A DNA stretch of 64,000 nucleotides, from contig WEDG01005331.1 in assembly GCA_017591395.1 (NCBI GenBank), positions 62,001 to 126,000 on the forward strand, written 5' to 3'. Below, piece by piece: positions 9,594 to 20,919 of the stretch. Each line of letters begins with the position of its first letter. The first letter of the stretch is position 1. The position numbers and the translations under genes were made by a program. The notes under the pieces are model-generated. The model saw only the letters and a program-made list of their open reading frames with translations, did no database searches and was not told the origin of the DNA. Origin of the DNA: Schistocephalus solidus. Its lineage: Eukaryota; Platyhelminthes; Cestoda; Diphyllobothriidea; Diphyllobothriidae.

Positions 9594-9980
9594 CCGACTT
9601 CAGTTGAGGTGCAAATATGATTCATCGCATGTCTCTTGTGGTGCTGACAAATAAATACTCACACTTCACCGCCATCTTTTTCGTCCTCTTCGCATTTTAC
9701 TTTTCTCTTGCTTTGCCCGTTTACTCCTCCCACTGCGAATAAGATTCTACGAGTTATTCGAAATTACATAAAACGAGAATTTTAGTCTGCATAGTGCAGC
9801 TGATCAGTTCGTGGTTCCCGTCATAGTTGAGGTTGTCGGCTGTATGCATACTTGAACCGGCTGATGCAAAACAGAATCTATATGCAACAAGTTTGGCCAC
9901 GTTGACCCCTCTGGGAGTTACTTGTGGTTTGTAGCATGTTAAGATCGTGAATCCCATCTGAAGCAGATATCGGTGCTAGT

Positions 9981-10205
9981 AACCTGTAGTGGCCCAGCTC
10001 TGTGCGCATGTTGCAGAGCTGAAAATCGCGCGAATACATGCACGTGCACACTAGTGGCTGTCTGGTCCTCGCCAATCCCGACTGTCCTAAACGGCCAATC
10101 ATCTTCAAGTTTGACTCACACATGGCCTCACCACTGCCTCACACTTGGGACGTCGCTCTCGCGGCGCCGGACGTGTGCTCTTGTCCAGCTGCTGCAATAA
10201 ACCAA
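9981..10205 (+). repeat. Divergent third copy of the 380-bp repeat
   Basis: The stretch shares with 19642-20020 and 21451-21830 the order CTGTAGTGGCCCAGC, CATGCACGTGC, GTGGCTGTCTGG, CCAATCATCTT, ACGTCGCTCTCGCGGCG-like and a final CAGCTGCTGC. It is much more diverged than the other two copies are from each other and is shorter at the 3' side. Confidence 0.55.
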
Positions 10206-10759
10206 TCAGTTGCGCAACAACGCCCCAGGGCCTTTTGCCGAATGCGTATGCGATGGCTGAAAATCATTTGCATTGTTTCAGACCTCAGACGTCTTTTAAA
10301 AGCTGACTTCTTTGTCCAAACCCGCATTCGAACGAGTTTTTAAACGTGCTCTTGTCTTTCCGTCCATTTCAGGATGGCATCCCGCCCATAGGTCCGACAT
10401 TATTGGGGACCCCAGCCTCGAGGTGTGGAATTCAAAGCTCGCTCCAGTCAGACGTTTCACATGCCAACTCCCGAACTTGCCAACAGCAGCAAACGTGTGA
10501 ATGGATAGAAACCTCACGAAAGTCACGTAGAGCTGGAAAACACAGTCCCGTAGCTCTAAAATTATGCTCTTATTCTATGGGGACGACGTGCAAGTGCCCA
10601 AAAATATAACATATTTTTGTGTCCCTGAGCATCTATGACCTCGGTTATTGCATTGGTTTGCATATTTCAGCATGATGCGGAACTCGCATTCACCCCTCTC
10701 CTCTGGAAATGCAGACAAGACAACCTACGGGTTTTAAGAAAAAGGGCTTTGGTGAGGTA
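10206..10759. other. Unassigned stretch
   Basis: Several overlapping short frames in different phases cover 10300-10600 with no recognisable domain. I see no supported feature. Confidence 0.3.
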
Positions 10760-11230
10760 TACGACAATTTGACCGTCGAGTTAAACGACGTCCACCGTGT
10801 GCCACACAGCAAGGTGTAGCAGGGGCGCAGACTTGCAGGTTAATTAGATTACAGTGAGAGTAAACTTGCGCTGCATCTACGACACTCTCTCCTCACCCTG
10901 CCCCCCCCCCACACCCCATCTAGAATCGGCGTAGTGACCGGAAGCGGGGGAGGACGCTGGTGCCACTGGAGCCGCCCATAGGTGTGCCGCCACACTTGGC
11001 TCGAATCCCACGGATTGGGGTGCCATAGAAGCCACATTAAGAAGGAGTCATTGTGGCCTGGTTCTCAGTCCGCCAGTCAACTGTTCCGCACAAACACACG
11101 CACACAAATCTGACTGCGCGGTTCGGGTTATCCCGCCAGTTGGTAACCTTCCAAGACAGGACTTTTAGCGCACCGTGATAGCTTCAAGCGCGTCAGGTTG
11201 TTTGTCGTGAAGAAAGTGCGCTGAAGGCAC
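10760..11230 (-). repeat. LINE 3'-tail cassette, T2 plus core
   Basis: Plus-strand landmarks are ACAATTTGACCGTCGAGTT, GGTGTAGCAGGGGCGCAGAC, GGCTCGAATCCCACGGATTG, GAAGGAGTCATTGTGGCCTG and CAGTTGGTAACCTTCCAAG, ending at TAGCTTCAAGCGCGTCAGG. The order is the reverse of the sense orientation, so the element sense is minus. It is a solitary copy without LINE coding sequence. Confidence 0.7.
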
Positions 11231-11720
11231 TATGTCCTATAATTGATGTCCAGGCTCGTTCTTGTTAACCGGAGATGAGCACTACACCCAAACGGATTGC
11301 ATTCATTCCCATTCAGGTACATAGGAGGAATTTCAACTGAACTGAACGCTTCCAAAAGATGAGGTAAGGGAAAGAGTGTGTGAATTAATTCGTCTTAAGT
11401 TAGCTGGTAATTACCGTCAATTTAAGCGCGTGGACAGTAAATTTGCAGATAACTCGTAGTAGAATGAAACGCGTTGATTCTGCTCAATGCCACCCGATTC
11501 TAGCCTGCTACAAAGAATTTAGGCAGATTGGCCCACGCGGCAAGAGGTATTGGAAAGTAAATTATGCCATGATGACAATCGTGATTTTTATACGGACTGT
11601 TTATAAAGATCTAAAATGACGTAAACTTGACCTATTTCATGCATGAGTACACGTAGAAATCAGGAATAATAAATTAATTGGTCGATTGCGTAAGGTCAGC
11701 GATGATACCCCTATAAGCAT
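11231..11720. other. Unassigned AT-rich stretch
   Basis: No coding frame or recognisable repeat is visible between the tail cassette and the Penelope-type terminal repeats. Confidence 0.3.
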
Positions 11721-12020
11721 TTAAGAAGTCGCGTTTGGTGAACGTATGCTTTAGAGTATTCATCAGCAGGCCTTTACAATAACATAAGGTAGGGTAGAGT
11801 AACAAAAGTTTAAACATCCAAGGAGCAGTACGTATGCGGGAGAGGGTTGAGGGCGTTCAGAGGTCAGAGGCCGAAAACAAACTCAACATCTGTGTTCACA
11901 CCTCCTGTCACGTCGGGTCACAGCGACGAAGCAGTAACCTAAATAATTTCCGTACACCTTCCCCTTCCCTCACCAGCCCTAGCCCCTATATGACTAGACT
12001 ATAACCCCTGGCCTCTGCGT
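11721..12020 (+). repeat. Penelope-like element terminal repeat, partial copy
   Basis: Bases 11721-11870 (TTAAGAAGTCGCGTTTGG to GTTCAGAGGTCAGAGG) are an inverted copy of 13411-13262. Bases 11863-12010 (CCGAAAACAAACTCAACATC to GACTAGACTATAACC) are an inverted copy of about 12615-12480 and a direct relative of 13165-13262. These pieces bracket the GIY-YIG frame of the element at 12480-13411, so I read them as terminal repeats of a second, truncated copy lying opposite to it. Confidence 0.55.
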
Positions 12021-12109
12021 GAAGACGGCGATCGCACGATCACGCGCACACCCACTTCCTCTGACACCCCCAGTCCACCCGCCAAGACAGCGACGGGTTC
12101 GCATACGCA

Positions 12110-12478
12110 CACGGTAGATTGACGATAGATTTCGACGAGGTGCACCGTACGCTCCACACCATGGTGGTGCAGGGACGGTGACTTGTGCGTGCTTTATTTT
12201 ACAGTGATATTAGTCTTGCGTTGCAGCTACCGCACTCTCTCCTCCTTCCCCATATGGCCCCAGTGTCATGTCGGAGTTAAGAAGATCGGAGGCGGGAGAA
12301 AACGCAGGTGGCTGGCGCGGCCGGAGCCGCCCCTGGGCGTACCACACCTGGCTTGGATCCCACGGAGTGGGAGTGCCATAAAGGCTACATTAATAAGGAG
12401 CCATTGCAGCCTGACTCAGTCCGCCAATCAGCCACTACACACAAAACACACATTGAGCTGACCACCTGGTCCAGGGGT
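12110..12478 (-). repeat. LINE 3'-tail cassette, truncated in T2
   Basis: The plus strand shows GATTTCGACGAGGTGCACCG, ACCATGGTGGTGCAGGGACG, CTGGCGCGGCCGGAGCCGCC and GGATCCCACGGAGTGGGAGT. The similarity stops abruptly within T2 (GACCACCTGGTCCAGGGG), exactly where the Penelope-like element's end begins, so one of the two interrupted the other. Confidence 0.7.
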
Positions 12479-12479
12479 T

Positions 12480-13411
12480 ATAGTATAGTCCTATAGGGGC
12501 GAGGGATAGGGAAGGGGGAGTGTACGGCAATTATCGATGTAAAGGCTTCGTCCCTGTGACGCTACGTGGCAGGAGGTGTGAACGCAGATGCTGAGTTTGT
12601 TTTCGGCCAAAGGAGCCTTAGGGCCATTAAAAAGGCTCTTTTCGAGCACCCAGTTTGGTTGGTTGCAAGTATCCGCTGACGAAGGAACTTGGGGTGATTC
12701 GTCGGCACTTAGTAGATTACTCGGAATGCTTGTTTGACGTCTACCAGGTGACCGCTGTCAACCAAATGAGCCACAAATGCGCTTGAGACGGACTAAACAG
12801 AGCCTTGATTTCGCCAGGTAGGATGGTGCTCTCGCACTTTATCGGATAGGCGCCTAGTCGTACGACCAATATATCCTGCTCCACAGGAACAATCGAAGGC
12901 GTAGATGCACATTGAATACGTTTGAAACGGCAGTCTGTCCTTGCCTTCAAGGCGAAGAAGTGGAAGGCTTGAGAACACTAGCCTTAACTTAGTGGCTGAG
13001 TACGTGCGCGTGATAGCAGCTTTTAAGCAACGATGTAAAAGTTCGCTCGCCGGATCCCCTCGAAAAAGCAATGCGATAAATAAGGCCTACTTCTCAGCCG
13101 AAGGCACGTCTGATTTTGGGGGACGTTGCTCCATATACTTACTGATAAACTTCTCAGGAAAACAGTTTTCGTCACAACGACCAAGCAGTAGCATAGATAA
13201 TTGCCGTACCCCTTCCCCCTCCCCTTCCCATCCCTCGTCCCTATAGGACTAGACTATAACCCCTGACCTCTGAACGCCCTCAACCCTCTCCCGCATACTT
13301 ACTGCTTATTGGATATTTAACCTTTTGTCCCTCTACCCGCCCTTGTGTTATTGTAAAGGCCTGATTATGAATAATCGTAAGCGTACGTTAGCCAAACTCG
13401 ACTTCTTAAAT
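12480..13411 (-). mobile_element. Penelope-like element fragment with GIY-YIG endonuclease
   Basis: A minus-strand frame at 13071-12793 encodes the C-terminal GIY-YIG endonuclease of a Penelope-like element. The fingerprint is CIYAFDCSCGAGYIGRTTRR, then REHHP, with the intact tripeptide pair IYA and YIG and the CxC between them. The frame closes at TGA/TAG after the RNQGS segment; similar coding continues to about 12630 in another phase, so it is broken. The reverse transcriptase is missing. Terminal segments 13262-13165 and 12480-12590 are inverted relatives of each other (CCTATAGGACTAGACTATAAC), the disordered end structure typical of Penelope elements. The element is a dead, 5'-truncated copy. 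Confidence 0.72.
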
Positions 13412-14064
13412 TGGTCAATTATCACACCTGAAGGATTGACAAATTGATTTTCCATTTAATGCTTAGTCGTTTTTTCTATAAGAGATGCATAAAATTTTCC
13501 CTTCTTATGCATGTTGCGTAATTTACAATCGTTATGTAGCGAAGTACGTTTTGTGCGATTTATCCTTTAACCTACCCTCAATATACGGACATACAGAGGT
13601 TAGAAGTAATTCTTACATTTTGCAATATTTAATGAGCATTACTCGAACTTTTCCTAGAAGTCTCAAACGTTAAATCTAGTTTAGAGGGTTATATAACTTG
13701 TAATTTTAAATTCTACCCAGTACATGAAAAGGCCTTTTGGCCTGGAAATTAAGAAATTTTCAAGCGCTTTAGATATAATATTTAAACCACAACTTTTAAA
13801 GAAACGCAATTCTCAACAACGCCAGACAAGAAGGGAGAAACTTTCAGGCAAATATGCTGAAATAACTACAAGCGTTTACGCTTAGTGGAAAAAAGCGAAC
13901 ATTTTTAAAATAATTATTTTTTCAGAGTGTCATTTACGAGCCTCCGGTCTGCCTAAACATGTATTCATTTTGGGTGGCAACTTTAAACGGTGGCATGCTG
14001 GGAACGTACCTCTATCTATATGGTTTAACTTTTATTCGGCACGGATTCCCTATATGGCCAGGAA
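13412..14064. other. Unassigned AT-rich stretch
   Basis: The short plus frame at 13485-13673 has no recognisable domain and lies in AT-rich sequence. I see nothing else. Confidence 0.3.
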
Positions 14065-14300
14065 AACAGAACATGAGAACGGGAACCACGCCTAATACAG
14101 GTGGTTTTGCGCCAAATTCCAGGGACACCTGGGTTAGAGTTATCTTTAGGGTTGACTTTAGGTTAGGGTTAAGGTGAGGGCCAAAGTCAATGTTATGTTT
14201 AGGGTTAAGGTTGGAGTTAGTGTTAACTGTAGGGTTGGCTTAAGCTTAAAGCTACGGTTGAGGTTTATGTTAGGGCCAGTGTTAGGGTTAAGAGACCCTC
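14065..14300 (-). repeat. Degenerate telomere-like (TTAGGG)n array with conserved flank
   Basis: The plus strand shows about 170 bases of GGGTTA, TTAGGG and variants (GGTTAAGG, TGTTAGGG) from 14130. On its left lies GGTGGTTTTGCGCCAAATTC followed by CAGGGACACCTGGG. Reverse-complemented, CCTGGAATTTGG stands at the same side of the array as in the 1525-1690 locus. A shared flank implies the array travels as part of a dispersed repeat. Confidence 0.65.
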
Positions 14301-14489
14301 ATGTGGTTTAGCCCGCCGGTCGTGACGGTTGCCCGGGTTGTGGCCACTGGGAAGAACCCAGCTTCGAGGAGCCATAGGTGAGAGTTGGGTACCAGTTAGA
14401 GGTAGCCATAAGAGCATTCTTCACCTGCACAAGACAGATGGAACAACCAAATGCTACCTGCGCGGTCCCTCCCCCTAACTAGTGCCCTC

Positions 14490-14575
14490 TACCTTCACAC
14501 CGCATGGGCCTCGTCGGACACATGCGTCTCCACGATAACCTGCGATAAATCCTCGTAGGCTGGACCACACCAACG
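14490..14575 (+). pseudogene. Remnant of the last C2H2 finger of the zinc-finger LINE
   Basis: A short plus-strand piece encodes the end of the final finger (HRMGLVGHMRLHDNLR followed by TAA near 14547) and then the LINE tail. Everything upstream is absent, so this is the 3' end of a very strongly truncated insertion. Confidence 0.6.
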
Positions 14576-14945
14576 CACTCTACCTCCACCAAAAGATACC
14601 CAACAACCCCACCATCATCGCGTATCGGAGACTCGCACGATTTCCTAGAAACCGTGGCTTGGAAGGCTGCCAACCGATGCTTTACAACAGATCACGCCGT
14701 AGGTGCAGTGTGCGTTGAGTGGTTGACCAGTGGACTGGGAGTTAGACGATGATGGCTCGCCCATCTCCCCTGGTTTAGTGAATCCTAGTGTGTGCATTAT
14801 GTGGTTCAGGACGTGCTCTGGTGCACGCAGACGGGTACGCCGGCCCATCAGACAACCGGCTCTGACGGTAGTCTGATTGTGGGGGTGGGGGAGAGAGTGA
14901 GATCGACGGATCAGCGCATGTTTCATCACTATAAACAATCTGACG
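14576..14945 (+). repeat. LINE 3' tail, module T1 and tail joint
   Basis: It continues the truncated LINE end. Landmarks are GATTTCCTAGAAACCGTGGC, TTGGAAGGCTGCCAACC, GACCAGTGGACTGGGAGTTA and GGTGGGGGAGAGAGTGAG, ending at CACTATAAACAATCTGACGC. The last two show where T1 joins the T2 cassette in other copies. Confidence 0.65.
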
Positions 14946-16189
14946 CAAACCCAGAGCAAAATTATGTCCCAAACGAACTGCCACAAGTTTTACAGCCAAT
15001 TGCGTGGATTACCTGCGAGGTCATCCTGGCTAACGTTCCGAGCGATCGATTTTCATTCTGAGTGACCGCCCTACAGAATTTCAAGAAAAAATATCATATA
15101 CGTAGAATGTAGGCTGTTCTATTGATAAATTGCTAACCATTTGATATCTTCCGTTTCTTAACTTATTCGACCCATGGACAGAACAAAACACAGGAAATAA
15201 AAAAACGTCCAGTCCACTGGCTAGTTACAATTCAAGTGCATCCGTTTCAAACACGGACCACGTCCAAGTTAGTAAAAGAAGATAGACGCCAGTGGAAGGA
15301 AATTTGCAATCTATACAGAAAGGATGAAGTGTAGATGGTGCAAACAGCGCTGAACACATGCCTGTCTTCCGTGCCTCTGAATCAAGTGCTTGAGCATTCA
15401 GACGAGTCGGAGTAAGTGTCCATGGTGATTTTGGATTCTACGGGCTAGGATGAACGGTTGTGGTTGGTGGAAATGTATTGTGACATGCTTGAGGGCCCCA
15501 TGCTGTGATGCGGCTGAACTAATTCGTTAAAGGAAGACAATAACGTTGCATGAAGTCTTACAATATTAAGTGCCTAGACTGTAGTAGGTACACACGTGCA
15601 CCATAAAGAGCATACGGTGTGTGGTGTTGCTGCTCATTCACTTTTTAGTCTCGGTTGCGAAGTTACTCCGAGGCCGCATCGACTCCCACATCCACACGCG
15701 ATAACCGCTCGTTCTTTTGTTAACTTTGATGAATTTCCCTGTGATACCACAGACACCTCCCTCTGATTTGTCGACCGGTAGCACAACCTTAACTCATCTC
15801 ACGCCCACCGAGGTCTGCTTGCTTAAATCCACTCGGACCTCTTATTTAATAATACATATCCGGTTGGATTTATCTCCCTAACTTCACCTATGGAACATCC
15901 TTTCATAGTTCGCAGCAATTTTTTCGTATCCTATAAAGAAACGACACAGAAATTTGGATCAGACACGTACTTCGGTAACGGTAAGTTATGGACAGCACCA
16001 AGAAAGCTAGAAACCCAGGCTCATGCAATACGGGACCGATGGTACCAGGGGTTTTATGGGTGGGGCGTTACGGAATACACTCTCTCCTCCATAATCCACC
16101 TGGCTCTGATGGCAAGATACTGTCAAGTCGATGGAATGAGGGCTTGGGTGCCATGACTTACAAAGCTAAGCAGTCCGTTTCCGCGTGCT
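14946..16189. other. Unassigned stretch
   Basis: I find no coding frame or repeat I can name. An 88-codon frame at 15890-16156 overlaps another open phase and resembles no family. Confidence 0.3.
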
Positions 16190-16400
16190 ACATCCACCAG
16201 ACATTTACAGGGGCGGCTCCCTAGTTTACATGACCGATAGGGCCACTGCAGTCTGACTTTCGGTCGTCTCCCCCCCCCCAAACCACTCCCACGCGGACCG
16301 AGATATCTCGCTAACTAGCAACCTTCCAACCTATGAATTTTAGCACGTTGTGAAAGCTGCAAGTAACTCGGGTTTATTACGGTGAGGAATGACAGAGTTG
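16190..16400 (-). repeat. Worn LINE 3'-tail cassette (T2)
   Basis: Plus-strand landmarks in the usual antisense order are GGGGCGGCTCCC, GGGCCACTGCAGTCTGACTT, CTAGCAACCTTCCAACCTAT, TTTTAGCACGTTGTGAAAGC and TTATTACGGTGAGGAATGA. Divergence is high, so this is an old insertion. Confidence 0.55.
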
Positions 16401-17334
16401 CCCCGTGAATGACTTTAACGGTGTTGGCCTCGCTCTGTCTTGCCACCTTCATGCACCAGTCAACTATCTGCGCCTGCTAATCATCTGGTGATCACGAGTC
16501 TACTCTGGGCTTAGGAGATGCCCGACACCCATATTGCCTGTATCGTCGGATAACACCAATTTATTCCGAAAAATTCCTTCTATCGAAAAGGCCATAGGAT
16601 CTTATAAATAAGTCTGCCGTGTGTTTATTAGACAGTCAATTCTGCACGGATTGAAATCCCTTTAAATAAGTGTTGGCCTCCCATCTCTAACGTCAGTATT
16701 GTCGGAGGCCCCATGGGCAAATTTTTGCCCAAATCTTTCTTGCTTTCGCATGACTGTTGGACGTTCCTAGCCCAGGGTGACGCTTCGTTCCTGCCCTACC
16801 GCTGTTGTTTATGCTGGTCGTGGTGATGGCAGTAATGGTGGTGGTGGCGATATCTCATTAACGGTCCTGATTACCTCTATCACAGGTGATGTTCTCTCCA
16901 ATTTCTTTTTTTGGTCTCTGTCCTCTGTCCCCGCCCTAATGGACTAGCAAAGGTGCGTGCAAGTGTGGACGTGCAAATACTACACTGCTGGGCATGTCCG
17001 CCCCAAGAAACTCATAGCGCCATTTTCGAAACTATGGTGATGAGTAAAAACAAGCATTAGGATATTCTGGGCGCTAAGAGAGGCAGTGTGGCTGGGTGTG
17101 TGCGCGTTCGCTGAAAGTGGCCTCGCTGATTGGAAGACCGACTATGGAACTATGTTTGTCCGTTCACCTCCCTCCTCCACCGGCCTCTCAAACGCGAGGG
17201 TTTTCTGCCTCGCGCGGACTGCATTGCTATTACGATGGACCAAAACGGGGACCATGCGGTCTCCTGACCTGCGTCTCTGCGGTTGAAACGAAGCTGCGTG
17301 AGTAGGCTTGCAATTATTGTCGTAGACGCGTGTG
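16401..17334. other. Unassigned stretch
   Basis: Includes a short GGTGGTGGCG-type run near 16830-16850 resembling the codon repeats in the linker of the zinc-finger LINE. No other supported feature. Confidence 0.3.
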
Positions 17335-17695
17335 GCAGCCGTTGGCCACACGACAGCCAAATTCATCGCACCCTCGACACGCCAAACACACCTAGCAGAT
17401 CCGACAACTCGTTCATATCGAGCAATACCAACGTCACAACAACTAGCGCGGCCACCACTAGCAGCATAACCAAACAAACCGCCGCTGCATCCGAAACCTA
17501 TCCTATACATGCACATGCAAATCATGCATCGATCTGGTCGGTTACTTGCGAATCTATCGCACAGAGACTGGCGAACCATTGCCTGGAACACCAACCTACA
17601 CGCTTCAACTGCCTACACTGCCTTCGCAGCTCCAGTGGTCGCATGGGCCTATGCGCCTCCATGAAAAACTGCGGGAAAACTATTGCATATTAGAT
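17335..17695 (+). pseudogene. Zinc-finger LINE fragment: interfinger linker and last fingers
   Basis: The plus strand encodes the Ser/Thr-rich linker with SQIHRTLDTPNTPS and TNVTTTSAATTSSITKQTAA. A finger follows in a shifted frame, where the codons for SIDLVGYLRIYRTETGEP-like residues can be followed near 17530-17580. A last finger carries FNCLHC and RMGL. Cys positions are partly lost and there is at least one frameshift. The copy is independent of A and B because it lacks their shared TAG. It is 5'-truncated and dead. Confidence 0.7.
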
Positions 17696-18059
17696 CAAAA
17701 CACCATAAACTGCCTGATTACCTAATCAGTCACACGCTGCGGTAAACCGTTGCAGAACAGACCACAGCACCACACATTACCCCATTAACTAATGCATCAG
17801 ACCTGAACACGTCCGACATCGCATACCGAACTGGGCACGTAAGTGGACCCCTCTATGTGGTCTCCTGTTCCACGTGAGTTACAAGCAGCCCAGCCTCTTT
17901 CCATAAAATAATGGTGTGTTACGTGGTGCCGGTCGTGCGTGCGGCAAGTGCAGACGGGCATTTTCCTCCCTATAAATAATCGGACGCGCCTGACCCCATC
18001 GTGGTCAGTCAATGACTGTAACTTAAAAGGCTGTCAACTGACAGTTCAACCAAGACTTC
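17696..18059 (+). repeat. Worn LINE tail and unassigned sequence
   Basis: TGCGGTAAACCGTTGCAG and CCTATAAATAATCGGACGCG echo the LINE stop context and the tail joint. The rest is too diverged to place. Confidence 0.35.
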
Positions 18060-18530
18060 TCAGTCACCTCAGTGGGGGTTTTTGGAAGCTTGCCAACGGG
18101 CGGGATAGTTCCGATTGCACAGTCAGTCTACATGCACTTGTGTGGCAAGGCCGACTGGAGGACTGGGAGTCAGGCTGCAATGGCTCCTTAATTTGGCCTC
18201 TATGGCACTCCTGCTGCCCAGTGGGGTCTGAGTCATACCCTTTCCTGTTGAGTACAATCCGGATTCTTTTTGTGTAAAACATGGGGGCAGGGTGATGCGC
18301 CTAGTTGCGGGTTCCCGCCGCGCCCTCCCAATCTCTTGTCTTACTGACTTTGTCCTGACACCGGACCCAGGCGGGAGAAGGAAAGAGTGGGGTAAATGTT
18401 GCGCAAGTCTGCGATGACTATAAAATACAGCACGCGCAAGTTACTGTCCCCGCGTCCACCACGCTGTCGGGCACACGGTGAACATTCTCCTAAGGAAAGG
18501 CCGAAATCTCAGTCGCAGACTCAAACCCAG
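18060..18530 (+). repeat. LINE 3'-tail cassette, T2 plus core
   Basis: Sense copy. T2 shows GGAAGCTTGCCAACGGGCGG, GGCTGCAATGGCTCCTTAAT and ATGGCACTCCTGCTGCCCAG. The core shows CCTGACACCGGACCCAGGCG, GCGCGCAAGTTACTG-like sequence (CACGCGCAAGTTACTGTCC) and ends near CGAAATCTCAG. Confidence 0.65.
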
Positions 18531-18599
18531 TAGTTAAGTCTCATTGCCCGTTGGTTTGGAGACTCGGAAAGATTGCATAATGGCCTACATTGATCGGGC

Positions 18600-19070
18600 T
18601 CAGTGAGCCCACAATTGTTGTCGCACACAGGGGTGTGGTGGCACGCCCATGTGTTGGCTTCGCATCTCGCCAGTATCTGCGACCAATCTAAGCAGAAGAT
18701 GACTGACAGGCTCGGACAGTGAACTGATACATTGGAGATGGAAGAGGGAGTGAGACCGACGTTGGGGAATACCTGACTGCAATTCACTGCATTAACCACT
18801 AGAATAAATTTGACGTGCATGACTCCACGGTGACACGCTTCAACTTCGGATCAAGGGTCAGGTTACAATGGCAAGCATGTGAAGTCCGAGGCCCACTCAC
18901 TGAACTCTGGTACATGCTCTGGAGACCAGATTGTATGTGGCGTGCGCAAACGGCATACCTAAGTTCATCCTTCACTGCGTCCAAACACCATCAACGGTTG
19001 ACTGACAGGCTAGGACAGTTAACTGCTGTGGGAGAGGAAGGAGGGAATGCGGTCGCCGTCGAGGAATTAG
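18600..19070 (+). repeat. Two related short repeat blocks
   Basis: GATGACTGACAGGCTCGGACA near 18700 and TTGACTGACAGGCTAGGACA near 19000 sit in similar surroundings (GGAGATGGAAGAGGG against GGGAGAGGAAGGAGGG). They suggest a duplicated, unnamed short repeat about 300 bp apart. No coding potential. Confidence 0.35.
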
Positions 19071-19641
19071 TTCTCACGGCCAATCAGTGCCGCTGAGGCG
19101 CTTAAACCAATCACGACGACCTAAATGATGCCCATTAGATGGCTGCCCACTTACGGCCTAACTGGAAAATATTGAGAGTCAAACTCCAGCCAGCTAAAAA
19201 CATTAACTTCACCTCACGACAACAAGTCCGTCCCCTCTCATTACGGTCTGCCGGACTCAGATTTTTTTTCGGTTGATTGGACCTTGTATTGTCATGGCAG
19301 CATGACAAGTTTGAAGGACTAAAATACGGCGGACGCAGCATGCAAGTCACACTTCCGCCCGCTAGGCACTAGGCAAGATTGGTCGTAGTGAGACTATCAT
19401 CTTTGCGTGCACACAAAGTGGAGCCATTCGTAATTCCCTCACATGACTGGGTTTTACCGTTGCCGTTAAGTCATTTTCACTTGAAAGTAAAATTAGGCAA
19501 CTTCAAAATGCAAACTCCATTGTGTGCCTAGAAGACCACTGGTTTCACCGAGGGACCCGATAACCAAACAATCGCCTCTAACTGCTGCTTTTATAGTTGA
19601 TTCAGTAGTCAATATCCTGGAAAGTTATGTTCCTGAGAGGG

Positions 19642-20020
19642 TGTAGTGACCGAACGTCGTGCACATGCTGAACGCCGAACCTCTTGCGACTACATGCACG
19701 TGCGTACCAATCGCTGTCTGGACTTGACAATCCTGGCTGTGCACACCCGCCAATCATCTTAAAGGCTGACTCACCTGTTCCCGTTGGATGCCCTGTGACG
19801 GCCGCACAGTCTCACATAGCCTTGGGGACGTCACAGACGCGGCGGCTGGACTTGCCCTCGTCTGGCAGCTAACTTCCTCCAATCCCTTCTGCGATAGTTC
19901 TGTACAGAATAAACTATCCTCCCAACTGGCGTCCCACTTCTTATCTCCTTCTACGGAACCGGGCCAGAAGGTCGTAGCGGCCAGGGCCTCCCCCATCAAC
20001 TTAACCTGCTGTGATAAGCC
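19642..20020 (+). repeat. 380-bp repeat, copy 1
   Basis: A 379-bp unit beginning GTGTAGTGACCGAACG and ending CCCCATCAACTTAACCTG. It is nearly identical to 21451-21830, in the same orientation 1.8 kb away. Both copies keep several overlapping open frames on both strands, for example an 81-codon minus-strand frame starting MMGEALAATTFWPGS. Because the unit recurs, these frames are probably a by-product of recent duplication. It lies just 5' of a Penelope-like element and could be its terminal repeat. Confidence 0.75.
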
Positions 20021-20059
20021 TTTGAGTGTACCGTTTGCAGGAGAGTTCCAAACAGCTTC

Positions 20060-20770
20060 ATGGTCTGCGTTTTTTGAGGTTGTTTATTCTGTTAGCATTT
20101 TGATACAAAAACTAAAAAGCAGCGTTGCCAAGCCCAATCAGAAACATAATTAAGGGTATGGCACGCTCTGCCATACATCAAGGACGTCTCAGAGGCAACT
20201 GAGCGCGTTGTTGCCGGACTAGGTGTTGGCATTGCACACCAGCCCAGAGCTACTATGCGCAGCAGAATGATGAAAATCAAAGACCGACTAAACACGTAAG
20301 AGCAATCTGGGGTAGTGTATCGCATCCTATGCCTAAACCGGCCTCGTAATTATACAGGCCAGACTGAACGCATGTTGGGATCGCGCTTACAGGAACATAA
20401 GATGGCGGGGCGACGGTGTGAGGAATTATCGCAATTTGCTGCCCCAACCTACGAAACGAGCCATGATTTCAACTTCGCAGCCGTCAATATAATCACCCAC
20501 GGCCGAAACAAGACGAGCCGAGAATTGATTGAATCCTGGTTCATGGACGGGAACTCAATAAATCGATTTATCGATTAGGTGCCGGTGTACAGAGTTCTGT
20601 GCAGTCACGTCCAGACTGGCGTCAATGACCATTGATTTGTTTGTACTCTCTGTAAGTGTGGCCCTTTGTTTGCTGCTGCTACCTCTGACGATGGACCCCT
20701 GCAGGAGTTTGAAAGATCAGAATAATTAACAACTTGTTCCACTGCTCAAACAGATTGCGCCTTTTTTCCT
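20060..20770 (+). mobile_element. Penelope-like element 3' part with GIY-YIG endonuclease
   Basis: The plus strand carries the end of the reverse transcriptase region (RVWHALPYIKDVSEATERV, GVGIAHQPRATMRS), an in-frame TAA near 20298, and the GIY-YIG endonuclease in the same phase (VVYRILCLN, NYTGQTERMLGSRL, ETSHDFNFAA, NKTSRELIESWF). The usual Cys pair before the YIG tripeptide has become LNRPRN and YIG reads YTG, so the nuclease looks inactivated or diverged. The tail keeps the ATSDDGPLQEFERSE signature near 20690. It is 5'-truncated and abuts the 380-bp repeat. Confidence 0.78.
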
Positions 20771-20919
20771 GCAATCCCTTGAGACTCGAACCTTTGCATT
20801 CATTCGCAAACTAATTTATTTACTTGTGATTCACGGTCATCCTGTCAACATGTCGGCATTTTATAAAGGAGCTAGCTTGTCCGACCTTAACCTCCCGCGC
20901 CCCGGTAGCAATATCGCCG

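Noticed and set aside
9356..9620. Poly-Ser and poly-Pro proteins across the microsatellite
   Set aside because: All three phases are open because the trinucleotide run contains no stop; the flanks have no domain. It is a simple repeat.
14130..14300. True chromosome end or fusion scar
   Set aside because: The array is short, degenerate and shares its flank with the array at 1525-1690, which suits a dispersed repeat better.
19754..19999. 81-codon minus-strand ORF conserved in both 380-bp repeats
   Set aside because: Frames on both strands are equally open and the unit is a recent duplication, so persistence of the frame is not evidence for coding. No domain is recognisable.
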